Source: Flavobacteriales bacterium
GTDB lineage: Bacteria; Bacteroidota; Bacteroidia; Flavobacteriales_D; CANHHI01
Reading direction: 5' to 3'
Length of the DNA: 5,525 nt
Assembly: GCA_947460225.1 (NCBI GenBank)
Contig: CANHHI010000105.1
Span: 1 to 5,525 of the forward strand
Shown here: in pieces, positions 1 to 5,525 of the stretch
How positions within the stretch are numbered: position 1 is the stretch's first letter
Layout of the letters: every line of letters starts with the position of its first letter
The notes under the pieces: model-generated
Told to the model about the DNA's origin: nothing
Database searches by the model: none
The model's input: the letters and a program-made list of their open reading frames with translations, nothing else
Translations under genes and position numbers: made by a program

Positions 1-1371
1 ATCGGTGCTTTTGTGGTAATCCGCATGAAAACCGCCAAAATAAAATATGGCTGGCACACCTTGTTTGACAAAAGAATAATGGTCGGAGCGGGTGAATAAA
101 TTCTCCGCTTCCGCAAAATTATAGCTGTAATAATTCGTCAAATCAAAGGGTGCAATTTTAGCCAAGTCCGCAAGCACCCTATCAAAGTGAGCGGTACTCA
201 AATAATACAAATTTTCATTTTTGGTGCTTTGCCTGCCAATCATATCCACGTTTATCAAGGCTTTAATACTGGCGGTAGGCAGTAAAGGCTGGTAATTGGT
301 GTAGTATTTTGAACCCAAAAGTCCCGCTTCTTCGCCCGCAAACCAGGTAAACACCATACTGCGCTTTGTTTTTTTGCCGTTTTGGGCATTTTTGGCAAAA
401 TTTTTGGCAATGGCGAGTAAAGCTGTTGTGCCAGAGCCGTTGTCATCTGCGCCAGCAAATAAAACCTCATCTTTCATACCCAAATGGTCGTGGTGGGCAG
501 AAATCATGATATAATCTTCCTTTTTGTCGGTTCCCTCCAAATAAGCCAAAATGTTATAGCCTTCTAATTTTTCACGCATCGCAGTCTGCCACTGCAAAAT
601 AAGCGGTATTCTTTTAAAGCCATGTTTAGGCAACGTCTGTTTGGTCTGCAAGAGCCAATTGTCCAAAATAGCAGGCTTGATAAAAAAAACATCTTCCAAA
701 GCCATAGAAAACCCGCCTTCTTCTGGTTCAACAGGCGTTTGAACACTCGCTAAAGTAATAATGGGATTTTTTTGCTGGTCTTGAAATGTTTTATACAAAT
801 AACCGTCCTCTTCAAACCAAGAAACATCGGCAATCATCAAAGCCCTTGCCCCTTGTTTTTTCCATTTGCGCCAAGCTCCCAAAAGTTGCAACATCCACTC
901 CTCGTGTTCCATAGGATCTATGCTTTGGGCAAGATTGGGACGCACCAAAAGCACTTTTTGCGACACGTCTAAACGCAAATTATCAAAGGACGCATTGCCT
1001 AAAAACAACACTTCCTCTGTTTTTCCCTTGCTAGGACGTGCGTGTTGCAAGCAGTAAACATCTTGCAAGGGTTCCAAAGGCACGCCTGCCCAAGACAATT
1101 TAATTTGTTTTAAATTATAACGATACAAAGGCACTTTTTGCAAAAAAGAACCGTTGTTGTTTGGCAGTGGCTTTAAACCTAAATATTGCAAATACTGCAC
1201 GATATATTGCACCGTATTTTTCTCGCCCAAAGACGCCAATGCCCTGCCTTGAAATTCTTCGGAGGAAATTTTATACAAATGTTTTTTTAGGGTGTCCGAA
1301 AGTATGTAGTTTTTCTGCGCCTGCACAAGGCTGGTAGTCAAAAAGAACAAAACAGAAAAAAGAAATCGCAT
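1..1371 (-). CDS. Secreted M28 family zinc metallopeptidase (3' end cut by window edge)
   Basis: This is an exported di-zinc aminopeptidase-type hydrolase. The frame is open from an ATG at 1371 to the window edge, giving 457 codons without a stop. Residues 1-18 form a signal peptide (MRFLFSVLFF..., ending V-Q-A before Q19). Residues about 20-250 are a family-variable region; the stretch around GARALMIAD resembles a PA-like insert, but this is uncertain. The catalytic domain carries the complete M28 set: H293-x-D295 in SAHHDHLG, D309/D310 in GADDNGSG, the E347-E348 pair in FAGEEAGLLGS, D376 in NVDMIGR, and H453 in DYHKSTD. All ligands are intact, so it should be active. By family comparison roughly 30 residues of the core are missing, plus any C-terminal sorting domain. 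It is divergent from trmB across 57 bp. Family assignment is firm, but the peptide substrate cannot be told. Confidence 0.93.
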   Translation of the reverse strand, partial: MRFLFSVLFFLTTSLVQAQKNYILSDTLKKHLYKISSEEFQGRALASLGEKNTVQYIVQYLQYLGLKPLPNNNGSFLQKVPLYRYNLKQIKLSWAGVPLEPLQDVYCLQHARPSKGKTEEVLFLGNASFDNLRLDVSQKVLLVRPNLAQSIDPMEHEEWMLQLLGAWRKWKKQGARALMIADVSWFEEDGYLYKTFQDQQKNPIITLASVQTPVEPEEGGFSMALEDVFFIKPAILDNWLLQTKQTLPKHGFKRIPLILQWQTAMREKLEGYNILAYLEGTDKKEDYIMISAHHDHLGMKDEVLFAGADDNGSGTTALLAIAKNFAKNAQNGKKTKRSMVFTWFAGEEAGLLGSKYYTNYQPLLPTASIKALINVDMIGRQSTKNENLYYLSTAHFDRVLADLAKIAPFDLTNYYSYNFAEAENLFTRSDHYSFVKQGVPAIFYFGGFHADYHKSTD

Positions 1372-1381
1372 AAACACGTGG

Positions 1382-1389
1382 CAAATTTA
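1382..1389 (-). promoter_or_regulatory. Probable -7 box (TAAATTTG) for the M28 peptidase gene
   Basis: Read on the minus strand this is TAAATTTG, an exact match to the Bacteroidota sigma-factor -7 consensus TAnnTTTG. Only 10 bases separate it from the ATG at 1371, so transcription would begin about 5 bases before the start codon and leave almost no leader. No good TTTG -33 element is visible about 20 bases upstream. The call therefore rests on the -7 box and its position. Confidence 0.5.
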
Positions 1390-1400
1390 CGAAAAAAAGC

Positions 1401-1408
1401 TAAATTTG
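1401..1408 (+). promoter_or_regulatory. Probable -7 box (TAAATTTG) for trmB
   Basis: This is an exact TAnnTTTG match on the plus strand, 20 bases before the chosen trmB ATG at 1429. It predicts a leader of roughly 15 bases. The same octamer occurs in opposite orientation at 1382-1389, so the short divergent region has mirrored boxes 11 bases apart. A -33 TTTG is not evident. The box lies downstream of the alternative GTG start at 1378, which argues against that longer start. Confidence 0.5.
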
Positions 1409-1428
1409 CACTTTTTTGGTCTTCGTTT

Positions 1429-2121
1429 ATGGGCAAAAACAAATTGCGCAGATTTGCGGAAATGAAAAATTTCCCCAATGTATTTGAACCCACCGCCTTG
1501 GAAAGTTTATCCGAAAACTTTGCTTTGCGGGGCTTATGGCGCACAGATTTTTTCAAAGAACCACAAAAAATGGTTTTAGAATTGGGCTGTGGCAAGGGCG
1601 AATACACGCTCGGCTTGGCAGAAAAATACCCCTTGCATGCTTTTGTTGGCATGGATATTAAAGGCGCAAGGATATGGCGTGGCGCAAAAACTGCTGTTGA
1701 AAAAGGGCAAAAAAATGTGGCTTTTGTGCGCAGCCGCATAGAATTTTTGACCCGTTTTTTTGCCCCAGCGGAAATTGATGAAATTTGGGTAACCTTTGCC
1801 GACCCTCAACCCAAAAGACCGCTTAAACGCCTCACTTCTCCAAGGTTTTTGGATTTATACCGCCAAATTTTAAAGCCCGAAGGCATTGTGCATTTGAAAA
1901 CAGACAGTGCGCTTTTGTATGAATATAGCTTGGAAATAGCACAACAAGAAAACTTACCCATTTTTTACGCCAGTGCAGATTTATACGCCACAACAGAAAA
2001 CTTGCCCACCCATTTGCAAGAAATTTGGAATATCAAAACGCATTACGAAAATTTATTTGCTGGCAAAGGGTATAGCATCAAATACCTTTGCTTTGGTTTA
2101 TCACCGAAAGCCAAAGTTTAG
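1429..2121 (+). CDS. trmB: tRNA (guanine-N7-)-methyltransferase TrmB
   Basis: TrmB transfers a methyl group from S-adenosylmethionine to N7 of guanine 46 in the variable loop of tRNAs, in the cytoplasm. The 230-residue length is usual for the family. Visible features are the N-terminal MGKNKLRRFAEM block typical of Bacteroidota TrmB, SAM motif I LELGCGKGEYT (50-60), GMDIKGAR (74-81), the substrate-binding segment TFADPQPKRPLKRLT (122-136), HLKTD (155-159), and the C-terminal GYSIKYLCFGL strand. The common FPDPWPK motif here reads FADPQPK: Gln replacing Trp is familiar from this phylum, while Ala replacing the first Pro is less usual. The frame extends upstream to a GTG at 1378. I chose ATG 1429 because family homology starts exactly there and the promoter box at 1401-1408 lies between the two. 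The last 44 bases overlap the convergent PorW/SprE gene. Confidence 0.95.
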   Translation: MGKNKLRRFAEMKNFPNVFEPTALESLSENFALRGLWRTDFFKEPQKMVLELGCGKGEYTLGLAEKYPLHAFVGMDIKGARIWRGAKTAVEKGQKNVAFVRSRIEFLTRFFAPAEIDEIWVTFADPQPKRPLKRLTSPRFLDLYRQILKPEGIVHLKTDSALLYEYSLEIAQQENLPIFYASADLYATTENLPTHLQEIWNIKTHYENLFAGKGYSIKYLCFGLSPKAKV

Positions 2122-4186
2122 CATTTTCCTTGGCTTGTGGTTCTGCCTCGGGGCAATTGTACAAAAAATCTTGCAAAGCTATGCGATATTCCGCAAGTCT
2201 GCCCAATTCCGAAAGAGCCAGCAAGCGCAAATATTTGGCTTTTGCCAGCAATGTGGGGGCTAAATTTTCAAGAAGCATGCGCTCCAAGCCTTGCAAGGTT
2301 TCTAGGTATTTACCCAAAGAAAAATCTGTTAAAACATATTCGTATTCTGCCCAATCCCCTTTCGCATTGGGTTTGATGTGAATTTCCTCTTGCAAGGCTA
2401 GGCGAGTTTCTAAACAAGTGGCGCAAAGATTTTGCATGTTTGCCAAGACCGCATTGGCGTTTTCATCTTGTTTTAAATTTTGATATATCCTAAATTTCTG
2501 ATAATACGCCGAAAGTTGATACACACTTTGGGGATAACGCACTTGCAAAGTATCCAGTTGCGCCATGGCAGAAGGCAAATCTTGCAATTGCTCTTTGAGC
2601 AGCAAAGCGGAATGATACAGCGCCTGCACGATTAAACTGTCTGATTTTACAAAATCTGCGCTATCTTTAAAAAGATTTTTTCTATAAAACCCAACACTCA
2701 ATTCATCTCGCTCTGCCATGGCATTTTGCGCATTGGCATAAAATAAATTGGCACGAGACAAAGCGGTGGTTTTTTGGGTTCTGCGCCAATCATCTTCTAG
2801 GTTTCTATTGCCAAAAGTTTTGCTGAAATTTGCCAAACCTTGGGCTAATTGTTCTTGGTTGTCAAAATAAAACGCCCCTTTGTTGTTGTCGCTGGCTTGT
2901 ACACGGAGCATTTGCCTGCGCTTTTCAATCATTTGCGCAATATAATTGTCTATCTCCAAAGAATCCAAACGAGAAACGCCTTGCAAACTATCTTGTGTTT
3001 TGATGGTTTTTAAATAGCCTGCAAGTTCTGTAAGACCAGCGCTGCGGTTTTGTATGCGCAAATATTCGGGGTGCTTGTTGTCTAATTTTTCCAAAGATTT
3101 GCTGTAATAATTTTGCGCCTGCAAATATTCTTTTTCCTCAAAGAGCAAATCTGCCAAACGCATAAAATTCAAAGCCTGTTGACTGGGGTTATCGCCTTGT
3201 GCATAAACGGCTTTCATCAAGTTTTTGCGGGCAAGTTCTGTTTTTCCCATTTTTTCAGCAAGTGCAAAAAGCACAAAATACAAGCGGTCACCGTGTTTTT
3301 CATTGCGCTTGGCAAAAGTGAGACGCTCTACTTTTTTATATGCCAAGGCTAAATTTTGGCTATCCGACGAACCAATCAAAAGAGCGGTGTTTAACTGCGC
3401 ATTCAGCTCCAAATCATATTTATATTTTTGCTTGATGCTTTTTTGATAATTGGCTTGTGCACTCTGCACATCGTGGAAGGTTTCATAATACTGCGCCAAG
3501 GTAAAATACCAATACGTACGCCATTTTCTGTTGGGTTTTTGCGCAAGGGCTTTTTCCAAATGAAAAGCCGCATTGGTATAATCTTTTTCCGCTGAAAAAT
3601 AATACGCCCACAAGCTCTGTAAAGTAAACGGTGCTTTTTCAGGCAAGTTTTTTTTGCTCGCTTGCGTTAAAAGCACTTTTGCCCTTTCCAATTTATTCAA
3701 ATGTATAGCCGTGGCAATATAATACATTTCCGCTTCTGCAGTGGTTTTGGTATTTGGATAATCCGACAAAATGCGCTGAAAAACCTGCTCGGCACGGGCA
3801 AAAGCCCGTTTGTCATAATAACACTTGCCTATCAACAACCAAAGTTCCGCAATGGTTGGCACCTGTTCTTTGCCGTTAAATTCAAGCGTGTGTAATTCAA
3901 TGGTGTTATAACTTTTGGCAATGACGCTGTCCAAATCTGCGTAAAACATAGCCATTTGCACAGAATCCGCATCTTGAAACAAAGAAAGCAATTGGTTGTA
4001 ATCCGCTCTATAATTCCTTTGGTATTTTTCTTGCACCTGCCCATACAAAGCCTTGGCATTGTAATAGCCATTGAAATAAGCTGTTAATCGGTGATAATAC
4101 CTATGTTGCGCCGTGTTCTTGTTGTTCAAACAAGCCGAACACAAGAGCGCAAATAAAAGCAATAATCCCAGCAGTATGCGATTCAT
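2078..4186 (-). CDS. porW: PorW/SprE-family TPR lipoprotein of the type IX secretion system
   Basis: PorW (P. gingivalis) and SprE (Flavobacterium) are TPR lipoproteins required for type IX secretion and, in gliding species, motility. They act in the periplasm, linking inner- and outer-membrane parts of the machine. Residues 1-18 form a hydrophobic lipoprotein signal with C19 as the likely lipidated residue. The box reads C-S-A-C, so the -3 residue is Cys rather than the usual Leu. No acidic surface-export signal follows C19, fitting a periplasm-facing protein. Residues 30-45 (YYHRLTAYFNGYYNAK) match the family's N-terminal signature. TPR-like helices follow at about 112-175, 185-255, 300-375 and 518-585. 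The family block GAFYFDNQEQ...FGNRNLEDDWRR lies at 437-468. Length (702 residues) is within the family's range. The gene lies 35 bp downstream of the M23 peptidase on the same strand, probably co-transcribed, and its last 14 codons overlap trmB. Assignment is from remembered family motifs, not a search. Confidence 0.85.
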   Translation of the reverse strand: MNRILLGLLLLFALLCSACLNNKNTAQHRYYHRLTAYFNGYYNAKALYGQVQEKYQRNYRADYNQLLSLFQDADSVQMAMFYADLDSVIAKSYNTIELHTLEFNGKEQVPTIAELWLLIGKCYYDKRAFARAEQVFQRILSDYPNTKTTAEAEMYYIATAIHLNKLERAKVLLTQASKKNLPEKAPFTLQSLWAYYFSAEKDYTNAAFHLEKALAQKPNRKWRTYWYFTLAQYYETFHDVQSAQANYQKSIKQKYKYDLELNAQLNTALLIGSSDSQNLALAYKKVERLTFAKRNEKHGDRLYFVLFALAEKMGKTELARKNLMKAVYAQGDNPSQQALNFMRLADLLFEEKEYLQAQNYYSKSLEKLDNKHPEYLRIQNRSAGLTELAGYLKTIKTQDSLQGVSRLDSLEIDNYIAQMIEKRRQMLRVQASDNNKGAFYFDNQEQLAQGLANFSKTFGNRNLEDDWRRTQKTTALSRANLFYANAQNAMAERDELSVGFYRKNLFKDSADFVKSDSLIVQALYHSALLLKEQLQDLPSAMAQLDTLQVRYPQSVYQLSAYYQKFRIYQNLKQDENANAVLANMQNLCATCLETRLALQEEIHIKPNAKGDWAEYEYVLTDFSLGKYLETLQGLERMLLENLAPTLLAKAKYLRLLALSELGRLAEYRIALQDFLYNCPEAEPQAKENAKLWLSVINQSKGI

Positions 4187-4190
4187 ACCA

Positions 4191-4198
4191 CAAAAGTA
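4191..4198 (-). promoter_or_regulatory. Possible internal -7 box (TACTTTTG) just before porW/sprE
   Basis: On the minus strand the 35-bp gap between the M23 stop and the lipoprotein start contains TACTTTTG followed by TGGT and then the ATG at 4186. It matches TAnnTTTG exactly. Transcription starting 5-7 bases beyond the box would begin at or next to the A of the start codon, giving a leaderless mRNA. The nearest TTTG upstream (4227-4230) is 28 bases away, longer than the usual spacing of about 20. This could be a weak or secondary promoter beside read-through from the M23 promoter. Confidence 0.4.
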
Positions 4199-4221
4199 AG
4201 AAATTTTAAGCTGTATAGCTA

Positions 4222-5205
4222 TTAGTCAAACGAAACTTTGGCATTGTCCGAAATGCGCAACATTTCTTCGTATTCTTCATCTGTGAGGTCGTTAAAGAAA
4301 TAACGGGCTGGATTTTGGGGTTTATCCGACTTACGCACTTCATAATGCAAATGTGGCGAAGTAGATGTGCCCGTATTGCCAATAAAACCTATGGTTTCAC
4401 CACGTTTTACTTTTTGCCCCATTTTCACATTGAATTTGCTCAAATGGGCATATAAAGTTTTATAGCCATAGCCGTGATTGACCACAATATTTCTGCCATA
4501 ACCACCCGCTCGGTCTTCAATTTTTTCCACCACACCATCGCCTGTGGAATAAACCGCCGTGCCAATGGGCGCAGCAAAATCCATGCCCGTATGCGCTTTA
4601 ACCACGCCATAAATAGGGTGCACACGCAAACCAAAACCCGAAGCAATTCTTGATAAAGTTTTATTGGCAATGGGCTGTATGGCTGGCAAATGGGCGATAT
4701 AATCTTCTTTGTTGCGGATAAAGGTTTGAATGGTGTCGTAGCTTTTGGTTTGCACGTACAAACGCCTTTTGATTTGGTCTAATTTGCTGGCGCAAGCACG
4801 AATAATGCCTCCGTGGTCTAATTGCACGTATTCGTTATAGAGTTCTCTGCCTCCACGACCGCCCTGGCGCACATAGCTGTCCACAGGTGGCGCACCAAAC
4901 ATTTCACGGTATATTTCGTTGTCTCGGTTTTCCAAATATTCCAATTCTTGCACATAAGACGACAAACGCCGTTCAAACTGGTCAAATTGTTTGCGCAATT
5001 CTTGATTGTCTTTTTCCACGAGTTTGTGCTGTGGCGATTTAAAAAACGAAAAAGATACAATCATCGTGAGCGATGCAACCACGAGGGCAAATATAATGTA
5101 GAGCACAAACCCGACCAAACGGTCTTTGGTGCCCACTTCTATCTGCTCAAAAGTGAGCGTGTCGTGGTTGAAGTTATATTTTTTTCCCCTTAGTTTTTTT
5201 TGCAT
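4222..5205 (-). CDS. Membrane-anchored M23 (LytM-type) peptidoglycan endopeptidase
   Basis: This zinc endopeptidase should cut peptide cross-links in peptidoglycan from an inner-membrane anchor. The 327-residue protein has a basic cytoplasmic N-terminus with the Bacteroidota block KKYNFNHDTLTFEQIE (8-23). One transmembrane helix follows at about 30-55, then a charged coiled-coil-like segment (60-103) and a linker. The M23 domain spans about 184-300. Its active site is complete: H205-x3-D209 (HTGMD), H254 (YAHL) and H285-L-H287, so it is predicted active rather than a degenerate activator such as EnvC. I chose ATG 5205 over an in-frame ATG at 5274. Family homology begins at 5205, and a well-formed promoter (5244-5275) lies inside the 23-codon extension. 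The gene diverges from alaS across 86 bp and precedes the PorW/SprE gene by 35 bp. No individual gene name is secure. Confidence 0.92.
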   Translation of the reverse strand: MQKKLRGKKYNFNHDTLTFEQIEVGTKDRLVGFVLYIIFALVVASLTMIVSFSFFKSPQHKLVEKDNQELRKQFDQFERRLSSYVQELEYLENRDNEIYREMFGAPPVDSYVRQGGRGGRELYNEYVQLDHGGIIRACASKLDQIKRRLYVQTKSYDTIQTFIRNKEDYIAHLPAIQPIANKTLSRIASGFGLRVHPIYGVVKAHTGMDFAAPIGTAVYSTGDGVVEKIEDRAGGYGRNIVVNHGYGYKTLYAHLSKFNVKMGQKVKRGETIGFIGNTGTSTSPHLHYEVRKSDKPQNPARYFFNDLTDEEYEEMLRISDNAKVSFD

Positions 5206-5226
5206 AGAGGTAATTTTGTACTTTTG
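5199..5226 (+). promoter_or_regulatory. Possible alaS promoter (TTTG, 16 bp, TACTTTTG)
   Basis: On the plus strand TTTG (5199-5202) is followed after 16 bases by TACTTTTG (5219-5226), a TAnnTTTG match. A second match, TAATTTTG, abuts it at 5211-5218, so two -7-like octamers stand in tandem. The predicted leader to the alaS ATG at 5292 is about 60 bases. The -33 part falls on the first codons of the M23 gene. The 16-base spacer is shorter than the usual 19-21, so this is tentative. Confidence 0.35.
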
Positions 5227-5239
5227 TACCTTGTATTCT

Positions 5240-5267
5240 AAGGCAAAAGTATAATTTTTTTTGCCTT
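5240..5267. repeat. Perfect 9-bp inverted repeat between the M23 gene and alaS
   Basis: The arms are AAGGCAAAA (5240-5248) and TTTTGCCTT (5259-5267), separated by 10 bases. Arm matching is perfect, with a GGC/GCC core in otherwise AT-rich DNA. It covers the -7 box and most of the spacer of the M23 promoter, and lies within the predicted alaS leader. It could be a protein-binding operator or an RNA hairpin in the alaS leader. It could also be chance in AT-rich sequence. Confidence 0.45.
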
Positions 5268-5275
5268 TATGCAAA
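5244..5275 (-). promoter_or_regulatory. Promoter of the M23 peptidase gene (TTTG, 20 bp, TACTTTTG)
   Basis: Read on the minus strand, TTTG (5275-5272), a 20-base spacer and TACTTTTG (5251-5244) match the Bacteroidota housekeeping consensus TTTG/TAnnTTTG with near-ideal spacing. It is the best promoter in the window. Transcription would start near 5238, giving a leader of about 33 bases to the ATG at 5205. It would probably also serve the downstream PorW/SprE gene. An inverted repeat (5240-5267) lies across it. Confidence 0.65.
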
Positions 5276-5291
5276 TTTTATCTCAAAATCT

Positions 5292-5525
5292 ATGAATTCA
5301 CAAGAGGTTCGCAAAAAATTTTTGGACTTTTTCGCTAGCAAAGCGCATCAAATTGTCCCGTCTTTTTCTTTGCTGGTAAAAGATGACCCGAGTTTGTTAT
5401 TTATCAATTCAGGCATGGCGCCGTTTAAAGACGTGTTTTTGGGCAACGCCTTGCCAAGTTCGCCACGCATTGCGGATACGCAAAAATGTTTGCGTGTTTC
5501 TGGCAAACACAACGATTTAGAAGAT
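5292..5525 (+). CDS. alaS: Alanyl-tRNA synthetase, N-terminal fragment (cut by window edge)
   Basis: AlaS charges tRNA-Ala with alanine in the cytoplasm, using ATP. Only the first 78 codons lie in the window, out of roughly 870 expected for the family, and the frame is open to the edge. They cover the start of the class II catalytic domain. Visible landmarks are FLDFFASKAHQIVPSFSLL (10-28), DDPSLLFINSGMAPFKDVFLG (31-51; class II motif 1 region) and the highly conserved QKCLRVSGKHNDLED (64-78). The latter usually reads QKC(I/V)RAGGKHNDLE, so V69-S70 is a mild variation. The ATG at 5292 fits the family's N-terminus. No Shine-Dalgarno sequence is visible, as is common in this phylum. The gene is transcribed divergently from the M23 peptidase gene. 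Confidence 0.96.
   Translation, partial: MNSQEVRKKFLDFFASKAHQIVPSFSLLVKDDPSLLFINSGMAPFKDVFLGNALPSSPRIADTQKCLRVSGKHNDLED

Noticed and set aside
255..746. Two short minus-strand frames (255-470 and 564-746) within the M28 gene
   Set aside because: They are out-of-frame shadows of the same strand; the true frame is open throughout and holds every M28 catalytic residue.
1378..1428. GTG-initiated 17-codon extension of TrmB
   Set aside because: Family homology begins at ATG 1429 (MGKNKLRRFAEM), and a consensus -7 box at 1401-1408 lies inside the extension, so it would not be transcribed from that promoter.
1338..1739. 133-codon minus-strand frame across the peptidase start and trmB
   Set aside because: It overlaps two firm genes and the divergent promoters, and its Phe/Lys-rich translation is what antisense of AT-rich coding DNA gives.
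4822..5193. 123-codon open frame on the plus strand within the M23 gene
   Set aside because: It is antisense to a well-supported CDS with conserved motifs, and its translation shows no recognisable domain; an opposite-strand shadow.
5218..5229. GTAC-TTTT-GTAC small inverted repeat
   Set aside because: Arms of only 4 bp, not extendable, and explained by the overlap with the TACTTTTG box; too short to call an operator.
5250..5255. TATAAT hexamer resembling an E. coli -10 box upstream of alaS
   Set aside because: There is no suitably spaced -35 hexamer, and the phylum uses TAnnTTTG; likely chance in AT-rich DNA.
5206..5274. Upstream in-frame ATG of the M23 gene at 5274
   Set aside because: The 23 extra residues do not resemble the family, and the region holds a well-spaced promoter for the gene itself.
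1..5525. Search for tRNA/rRNA genes, CRISPR arrays, insertion sequences, phage genes or a defence system
   Set aside because: No cloverleaf, spaced direct repeats, transposase or terminal inverted repeats were seen. About 97% of the window is in five firm coding regions, so no novel system is claimed.

Overview
The window looks like ordinary chromosome from a member of the Bacteroidota, probably a Cytophagales- or Chitinophagales-like lineage; the exact order cannot be fixed from this sequence. Three things point there. The moderately AT-rich DNA carries several copies of the Bacteroidota -7 promoter box (TAnnTTTG). No Shine-Dalgarno sequence is visible ahead of the start codons. One gene encodes a PorW/SprE-type lipoprotein, which is confined to the type IX secretion and gliding apparatus of this phylum.

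Layout from left to right. Positions 1-1371 (minus strand) hold a secreted M28 zinc metallopeptidase, cut by the window edge just after its last metal ligand. A 57-bp divergent promoter region follows. Positions 1429-2121 (plus) encode TrmB, the tRNA (guanine-N7)-methyltransferase. Its 3' end overlaps by 44 bp, tail to tail, with a 702-residue TPR lipoprotein of the PorW/SprE family (2078-4186, minus). Only 35 bp upstream of that gene on the same strand lies a membrane-anchored M23 (LytM-type) peptidoglycan endopeptidase (4222-5205, minus). An 86-bp intergenic region with promoters facing both ways separates it from alaS (5292 to the right edge, plus), of which only the first 78 codons are present.

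How the genes relate. trmB and alaS are translation housekeeping genes. The M23 peptidase and the PorW/SprE lipoprotein form a likely co-transcribed cell-envelope pair. One would trim peptidoglycan from its membrane anchor, and the other belongs to a secretion machine that spans the periplasm. The M28 peptidase is an exported enzyme. Its C-terminus lies outside the window, so it cannot be said whether it carries a type IX sorting domain.

The window is almost completely coding, with no intergenic stretch over 90 bp. I see no RNA gene, insertion sequence, CRISPR array, phage remnant or clearly novel system. The points worth a second look are regulatory and architectural: start-proximal promoter boxes suggesting very short leaders, an inverted repeat over the M23 promoter, the trmB/porW overlap, and the secretion/cell-wall gene pairing.
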